From the NCBI RefSeq assembly GCF_016714285.1, contig NZ_JADJNN010000004.1, forward strand, positions 248,001 to 312,000: a stretch of DNA of 64,000 nt. The letters are read 5' to 3'. How positions within the stretch are numbered: the first letter of the stretch is position 1; the number at the start of each line of letters is the position of its first letter. The stretch comes from Nannocystis sp. Its GTDB lineage: Bacteria; Myxococcota_A; Polyangia; Nannocystales; Nannocystaceae. The translations under genes and the position numbers were made by a program. Positions 51,409 through 60,102 of the stretch are shown piece after piece. The notes beneath the pieces were generated by a model. That model made no database searches. It was not told the origin of the DNA and saw only the letters and a program-made list of their open reading frames with translations.

Positions 51409-52878
51409 ATGCTCCGCCACTCACGCTCCTCCCCATCCTCCGCATCGGGCCTGCTCGCCCCCTCGCTGGCCGCCCTCGCCGTCCTGTCCGCCGCCGCATC
51501 GGCGCGGGCCTCCGGCCTCGACGCGCCGATGGTCGGCAGCGGCCAGTCGGGCCCGACCACCCGCGACGGCGCCGCCGTGCACTGGAACCCGGCCAACCTC
51601 GCCTTCATGAAGCGCGGCGAGTTCTTCGGCGGCCTCATGCTGGTCGCCGGCGACATCCGTTACCAGCGCAACTACACCGGCACCTACCAGACCCCGGACA
51701 CCCTCGAGTTCAAGACCCCGATCTCGGCCGGCAACATCGACATGACCAAGAGCGGCTACGCCGACCAGGTCAAGGCCAACCCGCTCGCCCCGCTCGGCAA
51801 CATCTTCGTCGTCCTCCCGCCGATCAAGAACCGCCTGGTCTTCGGCGTCGGCGTCTACGTGCCCTACGGCGCCCCGCTCAAGTTCGACAAGAACGGACCC
51901 CAGGCGCTGCAGCTGCAGCAGGCCTTCATCGTCGCCTCCAACGTCACCGCCAGCGCCGCCGTGCGCCTGCACGACATCATCTCGATCGGCGCCGGCGTCA
52001 GCTACGTGCTCGGCTTCGCCGAGCTGGCCAAGCTGCAGGACTTCGGCTCGGTCAAGGAGTTCGGCGCCGGCCTCAACAAGCTCGGCCAGACCAACGACTT
52101 CGGCCCCAACGCCCCCACCGATGTCCGCGAGCTCGGCACCCTCTCGCGCCCGATCGCCCTCAAGAAGGCCTTCTCGCACGGCGTCACCTTCAACATCGGC
52201 GTCACGATCAACCCCACCAAAAAGCTCACCCTGGCCCTGACCTACCAGCACGGCGCCAAGATGAACTACAAGGGCAAGTTCGCGATCGACATGAACGACC
52301 CCTTCTTCACCCAGGACCTCGCCGCCCAGGGCCTCAAGTACAAGCCCCTGGTCCAGGGCGACGCCAGCCTGCAATTCAACCTGCCCAAACGCATCACCCT
52401 CGGCGCGGCCTACGACATCAACGAGAAGTGGCGCGTCGACGGCTTCTTCCAGTTCGTCACCTACTCCGAGCTCAACAGCTTCGTCGTCACCACCAGCTCC
52501 CCCGACCTCGCCCAGAAGGCCCTCGGCATCGGCGAGACCCTCAAGGTCACCCTCCCGCGCAACTGGAAGAACACCGTGTGGGTCGAGGGCAGCGTCCGCT
52601 TTCGCCCCACCACCCGCCTCCTGACCTCCGCGACCCTCGGCTACCAGTCCGCCGCCTCGCCCGACAAGACCATCGACACCGCCTCGCCCGACGGCCACCG
52701 CATCATCGGCGGCGTCGGTGGCGGCTACGAGGTCAGCCAGCGCGTCGTCCTCTACGCCGACGCCCGCTTCCAGGGGATCGTCCCCCGCACCGTCACCACC
52801 TCCGACCACGACCTCGGTAACGGCCAGTACAAGCTCTTCATCGCGACCATCGCCGGCCACCTCAAGGTCCGCTTCTAA
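51409..52878 (+). CDS. FadL/OmpP1-type outer membrane transporter
   Basis: A 489-residue protein with a signal peptide ending SAAASARAS, then the FadL N-terminal hatch (GLDAPMVGSGQSGPTTRDGAAVHWNPANLAF, the NPA motif typical of the family), followed by a 14-strand barrel with long loops and the aromatic C-terminus GHLKVRF. The family carries long-chain fatty acids or aromatic hydrocarbons across the outer membrane. No fatty-acid catabolic genes are next to it. No Shine-Dalgarno or -10 hexamer is evident in the 108 bases before ATG 51409. Confidence 0.88.
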   Translation: MLRHSRSSPSSASGLLAPSLAALAVLSAAASARASGLDAPMVGSGQSGPTTRDGAAVHWNPANLAFMKRGEFFGGLMLVAGDIRYQRNYTGTYQTPDTLEFKTPISAGNIDMTKSGYADQVKANPLAPLGNIFVVLPPIKNRLVFGVGVYVPYGAPLKFDKNGPQALQLQQAFIVASNVTASAAVRLHDIISIGAGVSYVLGFAELAKLQDFGSVKEFGAGLNKLGQTNDFGPNAPTDVRELGTLSRPIALKKAFSHGVTFNIGVTINPTKKLTLALTYQHGAKMNYKGKFAIDMNDPFFTQDLAAQGLKYKPLVQGDASLQFNLPKRITLGAAYDINEKWRVDGFFQFVTYSELNSFVVTTSSPDLAQKALGIGETLKVTLPRNWKNTVWVEGSVRFRPTTRLLTSATLGYQSAASPDKTIDTASPDGHRIIGGVGGGYEVSQRVVLYADARFQGIVPRTVTTSDHDLGNGQYKLFIATIAGHLKVRF

Positions 52879-52893
52879 GCGGGGCCACCCAGG

Positions 52894-52909
52894 CTGTCCC
52901 AAAGCACAG
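52894..52909. repeat. Dispersed palindrome, intergenic
   Basis: CTGTCCCAAAGCACAG, 15 bases after the FadL stop. Confidence 0.65.
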
Positions 52910-53009
52910 GCTGACGCCCGGGCCCACGCACGGCCACGCACAGCACGCACGGCAGCGGCCGAGGTTTGCAAGCGCGCACCTGCGAGCACATCCTGCGGCG
53001 CCGCGCGCC

Positions 53010-53038
53010 TTGACACCCAGGCGCCAGGACCGTAGCGT
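53010..53038 (+). promoter_or_regulatory. Sigma-70 promoter of the first tandem histidine kinase
   Basis: TTGACA (53010-53015), a 17-base spacer and TAGCGT (53033-53038), 14 bases before ATG 53053. Outer bases CCTTGACACCC and CCGTAGCGTCGA are identical in the promoter of the next kinase. Confidence 0.85.
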
Positions 53039-53052
53039 CGAAACCAGGCCGG

Positions 53053-54891
53053 ATGTTGGACGCTCTCCGCAGACTCCTGGCTGCGCCCACGTTCGCGGAT
53101 GAGGAAGAGACGAGGGTCGCGGCGATCCTCCACACGATGCTGCTGGGTTGCGCCGGCATGAGCGTCGTCGCCTTGCTCGTCCAGGTCATCGCGCTCGAAC
53201 ACACCCAGCTCGCGCTCCTCATCTACCCCGCCGCCTTCCTGTGCAGCGTCAGCCTGCTGGCGCTGGTCCGCCGCCGCCGGCTCCAGCTCGCCGGCAGCGT
53301 CTTCCTGATCTTCCTGTGGGCCGCGATCACCCTCGGCGCCCTGACCTACGGCGGCATCCGCAGCCCCAGCGCCGGCGGCCACATCCTCATCGTCATCATC
53401 GCCACCCTGCTGTTTAGCGGCCGCCTGGTGCTGATGTTCGTCGCCCTCAGCCTCGCCACCCTCGCCGGCATCCTCGCCGTCGAGGAGCTCGGCTACCTGC
53501 CCGAGCGCCTCACCCCGGACACCCCCGAGGTCGCGTTCATCGCCCACTTCATCCACCTCTTCAGCGCCGGCTTCTTCCTCTACCTCGCCGTCAAGAACCT
53601 CCAGGACGCCCGCCAGCGCGCCCGCGAGGGCGCCAGCAAGGCCGCCGAGCTGCTGCGCGAGGCGACCGCCGCCAAGAACTACGCCGACAACATCCTCGCC
53701 TCGATGGCCGAGTCGCTGATCGTCCTCGACCCCCGCGGCACCATCGTCACCGTCAACAAGGCCAGCCTCGACCTGCTCGGGTACACCCCGGAGCTCCTGC
53801 TCGGCAAGAACTTCACGCTCGTCCTGCCCGACTTCGGCGCCCTCGCCACCGACGCCGAACCACCGGTCGGCGCGCACGAGCCCGTCGAGCGCAGCTATCG
53901 CAACGCCGAGGGCCGCCCCGTCCCGGTCCTGTTCTCCCACGCGCGCCTGCCCGAGGCCCAGGGCGAGCGCGGCGGCTCGGTGTGCGTCGCCTCGGACATC
54001 ACCCAGCTCAAGCACGCCGAGAACAGCCTGCGCGAGGCCAAGCAGATCGCCGAGGAGGCCTCGCTCGCCAAGAGCCGCTTCCTCGCCAACATGAGCCACG
54101 AGCTGCGCACCCCGCTCAACGCCGTCATCGGCTACGCCGAGATGCTGCTCGAGGAGGCCGAGGAGCGCCAGATCGCGTCCTCGGCCGACGAGGTCCGCAA
54201 GATCCAGTTCGCCGGCAAGCACCTCCTCGGCCTCATCTCCGACATCCTCGACCTGTCCAAGATCGAGGCCGGCCGCATGGACATCCACCTCGAGACCTTC
54301 GACGTCGCCGACATGATCGACACCGTGCTCGGCACCGTCGGCCCGATGATCGCCAAGAACGGCAACCAGATCTCGATCTCCTGCCCACCCTCGATCGGCT
54401 TCGTCCACGCCGACCTGACCAAGATCCGCCAGATCTTGCTGAACCTGCTGTCCAACGCCGCCAAGTTCACCGACAAGGGATCGATCCGCCTCTCGGTCTC
54501 CCGGCTGCTCCAGGGCGGCACCCAGACCATCCAATTCCTCATCGCCGACACCGGCATCGGCATGACCCAGGGCCAGGTCACGCAGCTGTTTCAGGCCTTC
54601 TCCCAGGGCGACTCCTCGACCTCCCGCCGCTACGGCGGCACCGGCCTCGGCCTCGCCATCACCAAGGCCTTCGCCGACATGCTCGGCGGCACCATCGAGG
54701 TCCAGAGCAAGCTCGGCGCCGGCACCGTGTTCGTCGTCCGCCTGCCCTTCGTGAACCCGCGCGACCTGTCCGGCAGCAAGCGATCCACCGCCCTCCCGCC
54801 CGAGATCGCTGACGCCGCGCGCGCGGCAGCGGCCCGCGCCGGACTCATCGCCGCACGGCCCGGCGGTGAGGGCCCCCCGCGCGGCGCATGA
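53053..54891 (+). CDS. Membrane PAS-domain histidine kinase (first of a tandem pair)
   Basis: A 612-residue protein: six membrane helices (about residues 25-190), a linker helix (EATAAKNYADNILASMAESL), a PAS domain (LIVLDPRGTIVTVNKASLDLLGYTPELLLGK, about 225-325), HisKA (FLANMSHELRTPLNAVIGYAEMLLEE, His near 350) and HATPase_c (LNLLSNAAKFTDKG, DTGIGMTQGQVTQLF, GTGLGLAITKAF). No receiver or output domain is attached and no response regulator gene is nearby, so its partner is elsewhere. It shares over half of its residues with the next kinase, and an almost identical HisKA block. Confidence 0.92.
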   Translation: MLDALRRLLAAPTFADEEETRVAAILHTMLLGCAGMSVVALLVQVIALEHTQLALLIYPAAFLCSVSLLALVRRRRLQLAGSVFLIFLWAAITLGALTYGGIRSPSAGGHILIVIIATLLFSGRLVLMFVALSLATLAGILAVEELGYLPERLTPDTPEVAFIAHFIHLFSAGFFLYLAVKNLQDARQRAREGASKAAELLREATAAKNYADNILASMAESLIVLDPRGTIVTVNKASLDLLGYTPELLLGKNFTLVLPDFGALATDAEPPVGAHEPVERSYRNAEGRPVPVLFSHARLPEAQGERGGSVCVASDITQLKHAENSLREAKQIAEEASLAKSRFLANMSHELRTPLNAVIGYAEMLLEEAEERQIASSADEVRKIQFAGKHLLGLISDILDLSKIEAGRMDIHLETFDVADMIDTVLGTVGPMIAKNGNQISISCPPSIGFVHADLTKIRQILLNLLSNAAKFTDKGSIRLSVSRLLQGGTQTIQFLIADTGIGMTQGQVTQLFQAFSQGDSSTSRRYGGTGLGLAITKAFADMLGGTIEVQSKLGAGTVFVVRLPFVNPRDLSGSKRSTALPPEIADAARAAAARAGLIAARPGGEGPPRGA

Positions 54892-54909
54892 CAGCGACGC
54901 GAACGCGAC

Positions 54910-54925
54910 ATGTCCTGAGAGACAG
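54910..54925. repeat. Degenerate dispersed palindrome, intergenic
   Basis: ATGTCCTGAGAGACAG, 18 bases after the first kinase stop. Confidence 0.55.
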
Positions 54926-54972
54926 CGAGCAGATGCGCGCCACACCGCTCGCCAGGCCCGCGCTGACTCGCC

Positions 54973-55001
54973 TTGACACCCCCACGCGTGCTCCGTAGCG
55001 T
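54973..55001 (+). promoter_or_regulatory. Sigma-70 promoter of the second tandem histidine kinase
   Basis: TTGACA (54973-54978), a 17-base spacer and TAGCGT (54996-55001); GTG 55007 is 5 bases beyond, so the transcript should begin at or next to the start codon. Confidence 0.88.
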
Positions 55002-55006
55002 CGAGT

Positions 55007-56809
55007 GTGGCCGAGGCTCCGAGCCCGACGCAGCCCGCCCTGCGCTGGCTTGCACCGCCGATCGTCGCCGACGAGGACGAGCAACGGACCGCTCGCCTGT
55101 TGCACGCCGTCCTGCTGGGCATCTGTGGCATCTCGGTGGTCGCCGGCGTCCTCCACCTGCTCGCGTTCGCAGGCGCAGGCGCGACGCGCCACGCCTACCT
55201 GCCCGTCTTCTTGACCTCGGCAGTGCTGCTCCTGACGCTGCGGCGCGGGCACACGCGGCGAGTCGCGCTCGCGCTGCCGGTGATGCTGTGGTTGCTGACG
55301 GTGTTCCTCTCCCTCAGCGACGGCGGCCTCCTCGGACCGAGCCTCGGCGGCCAGGGCGTGCTCGTCCTGATGGCCACCCTGCTGCTCTCGCGGTGGCTGT
55401 TGCTCGCCCTGTTCGGCCTCTGCCTGTCGACCGTGCTCGCCTTCCTCGCGCTCGAGTGGAGCGGCTCGATGCCCGCGCGGACGACCCCCGATCTGCCTGA
55501 ACTGGCGCTGCTCGCCCGCTCGGTCCAGCTCGGCGCCGCTGGCCTGTTCCTCCACCTCGCCGTGCGCACCTTGCAGGACGTGCGCCGCCAGGCCCGCGCC
55601 GGCGAAGCCCGGGCCGACATCCTCCTGCGCGAGGCCAACGCGGCCCGCGAGTACGCCAACAACGTCCTCTCCTCGATGGCCGAGTCGCTGGTCGTGCTCG
55701 ACGCCCGCGGCGTGATCCAGACCGTCAACAAGGCCGCGAGCGAGCTGCTCGGCCAGGACGCCGCGGCCCTGGTCGGCCGCCCCTTCACCGCGATCCTGCC
55801 CGACTACGGGGCCCAACTCCTCGACCACCGACCGCAGCACGACTCGATCGAGCGCAGCTATCGCCACCACGACGGCCGGGCCGTCCCGGTGCTGCTGACC
55901 CGCTCACCCCTGCGCGACGAGAACGGCCGACTGATCGGCTCGGTGTGCGTCGCCTCGGACATCAGCCAGCTCAAGGAGGCCGAGCGCAGCCTGCGTGAGG
56001 CCAAGCAGATCGCCGAGGAGGCCTCGCTCGCCAAGAGCCGCTTCCTCGCCAACATGAGCCACGAGCTCCGCACCCCGCTCAACGCCGTCATCGGCTACGC
56101 CGAGATGCTGCTCGAGGAGTCCGAGGAGCGCGGCCTCCGGAGCTCGCACGACGAGCTGCGCAAGGTCCAGTTCGCCGGCAAGCACCTCCTCGGCCTCATC
56201 TCCGACATCCTCGACCTGTCCAAGATCGAGGCCGGCCGCATGGACATCCACCTCGAGACCTTCGACGTCGCCGATATGGTCGAGACCGTCCTCGGCACCG
56301 TGCGGCCGATGCTGGCCCGCAACAACAACCAGCTGGTCGTCCACTGCCCGCCCGCGATCGGCTTCATCCACGCCGACCTGACCAAGATCCGGCAGATCTT
56401 GCTGAACCTGCTCTCCAACGCCGCCAAGTTCACCGAGCGCGGCACCGTGCGTCTCAGCGTCGCTCGCCACAACGCCAACGGCCCGCGCCTCGTCTTCACC
56501 ATCGCCGACACCGGCATCGGCATGACCCAGGGCCAGGTCACCCAGCTGTTCCAGGCCTTCTCCCAGGCCGACCCCTCGACCTCGCGCCGCTTCGGCGGCA
56601 CCGGCCTCGGCCTGGCGATCAGCAAGGCCTTCACCGACATGCTCGGCGGCAACATCGAGGTCCAGAGCAAGCTCGGCGCCGGCACGATCTTCACCGTTCG
56701 CCTGCCCTACGTCGACCCGCTCGAGCTCTCGCTCAGCAAGCGCCCGCCCGGGCTGGTCCACGCGCTCGCGCAGGCCGAGGCTCGCCGCCAGCCCGGCAGC
56801 TCGCGCTGA
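55007..56809 (+). CDS. Membrane PAS-domain histidine kinase (second of a tandem pair)
   Basis: A 600-residue paralogue of the preceding kinase with the same order: six helices (about residues 25-190), PAS (LVVLDARGVIQTVNKAASELLGQDAAALVG), HisKA (FLANMSHELRTPLNAVIGYAEMLLEE, identical to its neighbour) and HATPase_c (LNLLSNAAKFTERG, DTGIGMTQGQVTQLF, GTGLGLAISKAF). The membrane and PAS parts diverge most, suggesting different ligands feeding similar outputs. The leaderless-type promoter is described separately. Start GTG 55007 fits that promoter exactly. Confidence 0.92.
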   Translation: MAEAPSPTQPALRWLAPPIVADEDEQRTARLLHAVLLGICGISVVAGVLHLLAFAGAGATRHAYLPVFLTSAVLLLTLRRGHTRRVALALPVMLWLLTVFLSLSDGGLLGPSLGGQGVLVLMATLLLSRWLLLALFGLCLSTVLAFLALEWSGSMPARTTPDLPELALLARSVQLGAAGLFLHLAVRTLQDVRRQARAGEARADILLREANAAREYANNVLSSMAESLVVLDARGVIQTVNKAASELLGQDAAALVGRPFTAILPDYGAQLLDHRPQHDSIERSYRHHDGRAVPVLLTRSPLRDENGRLIGSVCVASDISQLKEAERSLREAKQIAEEASLAKSRFLANMSHELRTPLNAVIGYAEMLLEESEERGLRSSHDELRKVQFAGKHLLGLISDILDLSKIEAGRMDIHLETFDVADMVETVLGTVRPMLARNNNQLVVHCPPAIGFIHADLTKIRQILLNLLSNAAKFTERGTVRLSVARHNANGPRLVFTIADTGIGMTQGQVTQLFQAFSQADPSTSRRFGGTGLGLAISKAFTDMLGGNIEVQSKLGAGTIFTVRLPYVDPLELSLSKRPPGLVHALAQAEARRQPGSSR

Positions 56810-56821
56810 GCCTCGCGCCAG

Positions 56822-57751
56822 CTACTCGCCGCCGACCGCCCGACTCATCAACAGCTCGACCACCTCGGCGCTGCCGATCTTGCGGTCGAACACGTCGGCG
56901 CACATCGAGACCAGCGGCGCCCGGGCCCCGGTCCGCTGCGCGTACGCGGCGATCCGCCGCGCGCTCTCGATGCCCTCGACGTAGGCCCCGCCCTGGCGAC
57001 GAATGTCGGCCAGCAGCGTCCCCGCGGCCAGCTCTCGCCCGACCGCCAGCTCCGGCCGACCGTCGCCCGCGACCGCTGCCAGCAGGTCCCCGTGGCCCGC
57101 GAGCCCGGCGAAGGTCTCGACGCGCCCGCCGAGCTGCACGCCGATGCGCGTGCACTCGGCCATCCCGCGCGAGGCCATCACCGCCAGCGTCGCCGGCCCG
57201 AGCCCGATCCCCTGCACGTAGCCGACCGCCATCGCCAGCAGCCCCACCGCGGTCGAGGCGAACTCGGCCCCGATGACATCCTCGCTGCTGTAGATCCGCA
57301 GCCGCTTGCCGCCGATCGCCTCGCGCACCGCCGCGTGCACCTCGGGGAAGCGGCTGGCGATCACGCCGCCCCCGGGCGCCCCGCTCTCGAGCGCCGCCGC
57401 CACCAGCGGCCCCGCCAGCGCGCCGACCCGCCGACACGGCGTGACGCTGCGCAGCACCTGCGACAGCGTCATCAGCCCGTCGCCGACGATCCCGCGGCTC
57501 ACGTGCACGAGGTAGTGCCCACCGTCGAGGTGTTGGCCCAGCTCGCGCGCCAGCTCCGGCAGCACCGGTGAGGGCACCGCGAAGAAGATGAGCTCCGCGG
57601 CCGCGAGCGCCGGCAGGGCCACCAGCGAGATGCCAGCCCCGGCCTCCCGCTGCGGCCGCCGGCTCCACATCAGCACCTCGCTGCCCGTGCGCCGGACCGC
57701 GTGGGCCAGGGCCCAGGCGAACGCGCCGCCGCCGACCACCCCGATCTTCAT
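56822..57751 (-). CDS. GpsA-like NAD(P)-dependent dehydrogenase, catalytic lysines absent
   Basis: A 309-residue protein with the N-terminal Rossmann fold (MKIGVVGGGAFAWALAHAV, LMWSRRP) and C-terminal helical domain (GLAGHGDLLAAV, MSRAVGGE) of glycerol-3-phosphate dehydrogenase. In canonical GpsA the active site has a Lys in VSKG and a second Lys in the L-K-N segment; here these read HVSRGIV and EFASTAVGLL, so both lysines are replaced. RNRRFG of the substrate site is also replaced (DGRPELAVGREL). It is coupled to the PlsB-like gene by an ATGA overlap, so a role around glycerol 3-phosphate is likely, but ordinary GpsA catalysis is doubtful. Confidence 0.8.
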   Translation of the reverse strand: MKIGVVGGGAFAWALAHAVRRTGSEVLMWSRRPQREAGAGISLVALPALAAAELIFFAVPSPVLPELARELGQHLDGGHYLVHVSRGIVGDGLMTLSQVLRSVTPCRRVGALAGPLVAAALESGAPGGGVIASRFPEVHAAVREAIGGKRLRIYSSEDVIGAEFASTAVGLLAMAVGYVQGIGLGPATLAVMASRGMAECTRIGVQLGGRVETFAGLAGHGDLLAAVAGDGRPELAVGRELAAGTLLADIRRQGGAYVEGIESARRIAAYAQRTGARAPLVSMCADVFDRKIGSAEVVELLMSRAVGGE

Positions 57752-59454
57752 GTCCGACCTCCCAGCGCCGCGATCGTGCGCGCAGCGGTCAGCGTCTCGG
57801 GCGTGGCGAGCTCCTCGGCGAAGGGCACCAGCCGGTTCTGATAAAACAGCAGCAAGTTGGGATCTTCGATCACGATGTCCCCGCCCTTGGCGCTGGCCGC
57901 CGGGCGGGTGTGGTAGCCGCTCCACGCGGTCAGGGCCTCCGCGACGATCTTCTCCGGCGACTGCGACTGCAGCACCGGTCCGACGTGCACGAGCCCCGCC
58001 GCGGCGAACGCGAGCAGGCGGTCGCGGGCCTCACCGACCTCGGCCTCGAGCTGCGACCGCGGCATCGTCGCCCCGCGGACCCGCTGCCGCCCGAACAGGT
58101 CGAGCTCCGGCGTCTGCGCGACCAGCTGACGGTAGAGGATGTGGGCCACCAGCTGCGTCCACAGGATCACCGTCGATCGCTGATACTCGCGGGCGATCGC
58201 GTCGCCGAGCTCACGCGTGTAGCCGGCGTCGCGAGCCGCGTCGACCGTGGCCACCCCGCGGAACTTCACGTAGCTCGCCGGGTCCACCGTCCGCCCCGAC
58301 GGCGACAGCGAGCGCCCCTCGTCGTCGATCGGGTTGCAGAACGGGTCGAGCGGCTCGCCGAAGCGCAGCACCATCGCCGAGCGCAGCTGGCTCAGCTTGG
58401 TGAAGAACCGAAACCAGCGCTCGGCCTGCCCCGACTCGTCGTCGTCGATGATGTAGCGGCTCTGCCCCGCGCCCTTCAGGTGGTCGTCGATCAGCGTCTC
58501 GGCCTCGAGCACCAGCGCGTAGTTCAGCGTCGCCGGCACGAAGTACACCGGCCGGCTGATCCCGCGGGCCTGGTTGCGCGCGAAGGCCTCGACCCCGGTG
58601 CCCGCCAGCCCGAGCTTGAGCCGGCGCTCGACCAGCCCCGAGCGCGAGCGCGTCCCGCCCGGGAAGAACAGCGAGTGGTACCCGCGCTCGATCATCATGC
58701 ACGAGTAGGTCTTGAGCGTCTCCTTGTACAGCTGCGCCGAGATGCGGCGGTCGACCCGATAGGCGCCGAGGTTGTGCATGAAGAAGCTGAGCAGCGGGTT
58801 CGAGAACAGGTTCTTGCCGGCGCCGTAGACCACCGGCGGCAGCTGCTCGCGCATCAACACGTAGCCGAGCGCGACCGAGTCGAGGTTCGACGAGTGGGTC
58901 GGCACCAGCACCAGCGTCCCGACCTTGGCCAGCCGCCGCAGCTTGTCGATCGGCCCCTCCGCGATGATGCGCTCGTCGAGCGCGCGAAACCCCGAGAGCA
59001 GCTGCCGCGGCAGGTCGCCGGGGCTCATGATCGCGGTCAGCAGGCCGGGGATGATCTTCGTCGCCAGGCCGTAGACCCGCACGTCGAAGTTGCCGGCGAT
59101 GTCGCCGGTCATGCGCGCGACGATCTCCCGCAGCTCGGCCCGCCGCTCCTCCTCGCTCATCTTCCCGACCCGCTTGATCAGCCGGCGCCAGGCCCCGAGC
59201 GCGTCGCTCGCCTCGAGGTCACCCTGGCTGGCCAGGCGTCGGACCTCGGCGTTGCCCGCCTCGTTGAGCAGGTACAGCAGCCGGTCCGGCTGGCCCGCAT
59301 AGTGCTGGGCCACCCGGCGCACGACGTCACTTATGATCGTCCCCCGCTCGCTGTTGAAGCGGAAGATCTGTGGGTCGTCCGGCCGCGGCGCCGGACCGAG
59401 GAAGGCCGGCAAGCGCAGCGGCTGGGACAACAGGCGAAACATCAGCGAGCGCAT
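57748..59454 (-). CDS. PlsB-like glycerol-3-phosphate 1-O-acyltransferase family protein
   Basis: A 568-residue protein with the GPAT/PlsB acyltransferase motifs in order: block I THSSNLDSVALGY (HxxxxD, near residue 188), block II GAYRVDRRIS, block III FPGGTRSRSG (near 263) and block IV VYFVPATLNY. Length is less than that of E. coli PlsB (about 800) but within the range of shorter PlsB homologues. It should acylate the sn-1 hydroxyl of glycerol 3-phosphate at the membrane. TATGCT ends 10 bases before ATG 59454; the ATG at 59469 lies within that hexamer and is probably not used. Its stop overlaps the GpsA-like gene. Confidence 0.85.
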   Translation of the reverse strand: MRSLMFRLLSQPLRLPAFLGPAPRPDDPQIFRFNSERGTIISDVVRRVAQHYAGQPDRLLYLLNEAGNAEVRRLASQGDLEASDALGAWRRLIKRVGKMSEEERRAELREIVARMTGDIAGNFDVRVYGLATKIIPGLLTAIMSPGDLPRQLLSGFRALDERIIAEGPIDKLRRLAKVGTLVLVPTHSSNLDSVALGYVLMREQLPPVVYGAGKNLFSNPLLSFFMHNLGAYRVDRRISAQLYKETLKTYSCMMIERGYHSLFFPGGTRSRSGLVERRLKLGLAGTGVEAFARNQARGISRPVYFVPATLNYALVLEAETLIDDHLKGAGQSRYIIDDDESGQAERWFRFFTKLSQLRSAMVLRFGEPLDPFCNPIDDEGRSLSPSGRTVDPASYVKFRGVATVDAARDAGYTRELGDAIAREYQRSTVILWTQLVAHILYRQLVAQTPELDLFGRQRVRGATMPRSQLEAEVGEARDRLLAFAAAGLVHVGPVLQSQSPEKIVAEALTAWSGYHTRPAASAKGGDIVIEDPNLLLFYQNRLVPFAEELATPETLTAARTIAALGGRT

Positions 59455-59529
59455 GGGCGCCGCGAGCATAACGAAAGCCCGGCCCCACAGCGAGCGGCGC
59501 GACCGGCCACCGGCGACCCGCTCACACGC

Positions 59530-59832
59530 TCACAGGGGCTCACAGTACAGCGCGTACTGGATGTTCACGTAGCCCGGCTCACAGGTGCACACCGGCAGCT
59601 CCGTCGCCTTGTCCTTGCTGCACGTGCCATGACCCCCGCACAGCACACCGCGGCACACGTCCGCCGAGTCGTAGCAGAAGCGGCCAACCGGGTCGCAGAG
59701 CCAGAAGCCCGCGTCACAGGTGCCCTCGGGCTCGTGGCACAGCCCCCCAGGCACCCCCGGCTCCGGCTCGAGCGGCCCGGGCCCGTCGTAGCAGGACCCC
59801 GCCAGGGCGAGCAGCAGTCCACAGGCCAGCAT
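59530..59832 (-). CDS. Small lipoprotein with an EGF-like module
   Basis: A 100-residue lipoprotein: MLACGLLLALAGSC (Cys near residue 14), a Pro-rich spacer and about ten Cys, with CRGVLCGGHGTCSKD and PVCTCEPGYVN giving an EGF-like end. The upstream gap (59833-60102) is AT-richer around 59990 and carries an imperfect inverted repeat GGACGCG/CGCGTCC (59950-59983). Function unknown; surface exposed by inference. Confidence 0.7.
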   Translation of the reverse strand: MLACGLLLALAGSCYDGPGPLEPEPGVPGGLCHEPEGTCDAGFWLCDPVGRFCYDSADVCRGVLCGGHGTCSKDKATELPVCTCEPGYVNIQYALYCEPL

Positions 59833-60102
59833 ACGCGCCAGCCCCCATACAGCCCCCCCGCTCGCAGGAGTCGAGGACCAGGCCAGCGTTCGAGGGCCGC
59901 GCGGTTGCACCGGCCCACTGTAAGACAAAGGCCCGCGACGTGGAAGCAGGACGCGCTGAGGCACCGAGGCCACAACGCGTCCTCGCATGAAATCCTTGTT
60001 ATCCAGTTCACGGAAAAATCCGGTACTGATCACCTTCGACGCGAACGCGGGCATGGCCGTCGTGCTGGCCCATGCCCCCGTGGCCCTGGTAGTGTGGGCC
60101 TG
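59833..60102. other. Divergent intergenic region
   Basis: Includes the GGACGCG/CGCGTCC inverted repeat at 59950-59983 with a 20-base loop and a TAGTGT hexamer at 60090-60095, 7 bases before ATG 60103. Nothing else recognised. Confidence 0.45.

Noticed and set aside
51421..55131. A 1236-codon open frame on the minus strand
   Set aside because: It is antisense to the FadL gene and the first histidine kinase, and its translation is Glu/Val/Gly/Ala/Asp low complexity, the usual shadow of high-GC coding DNA.
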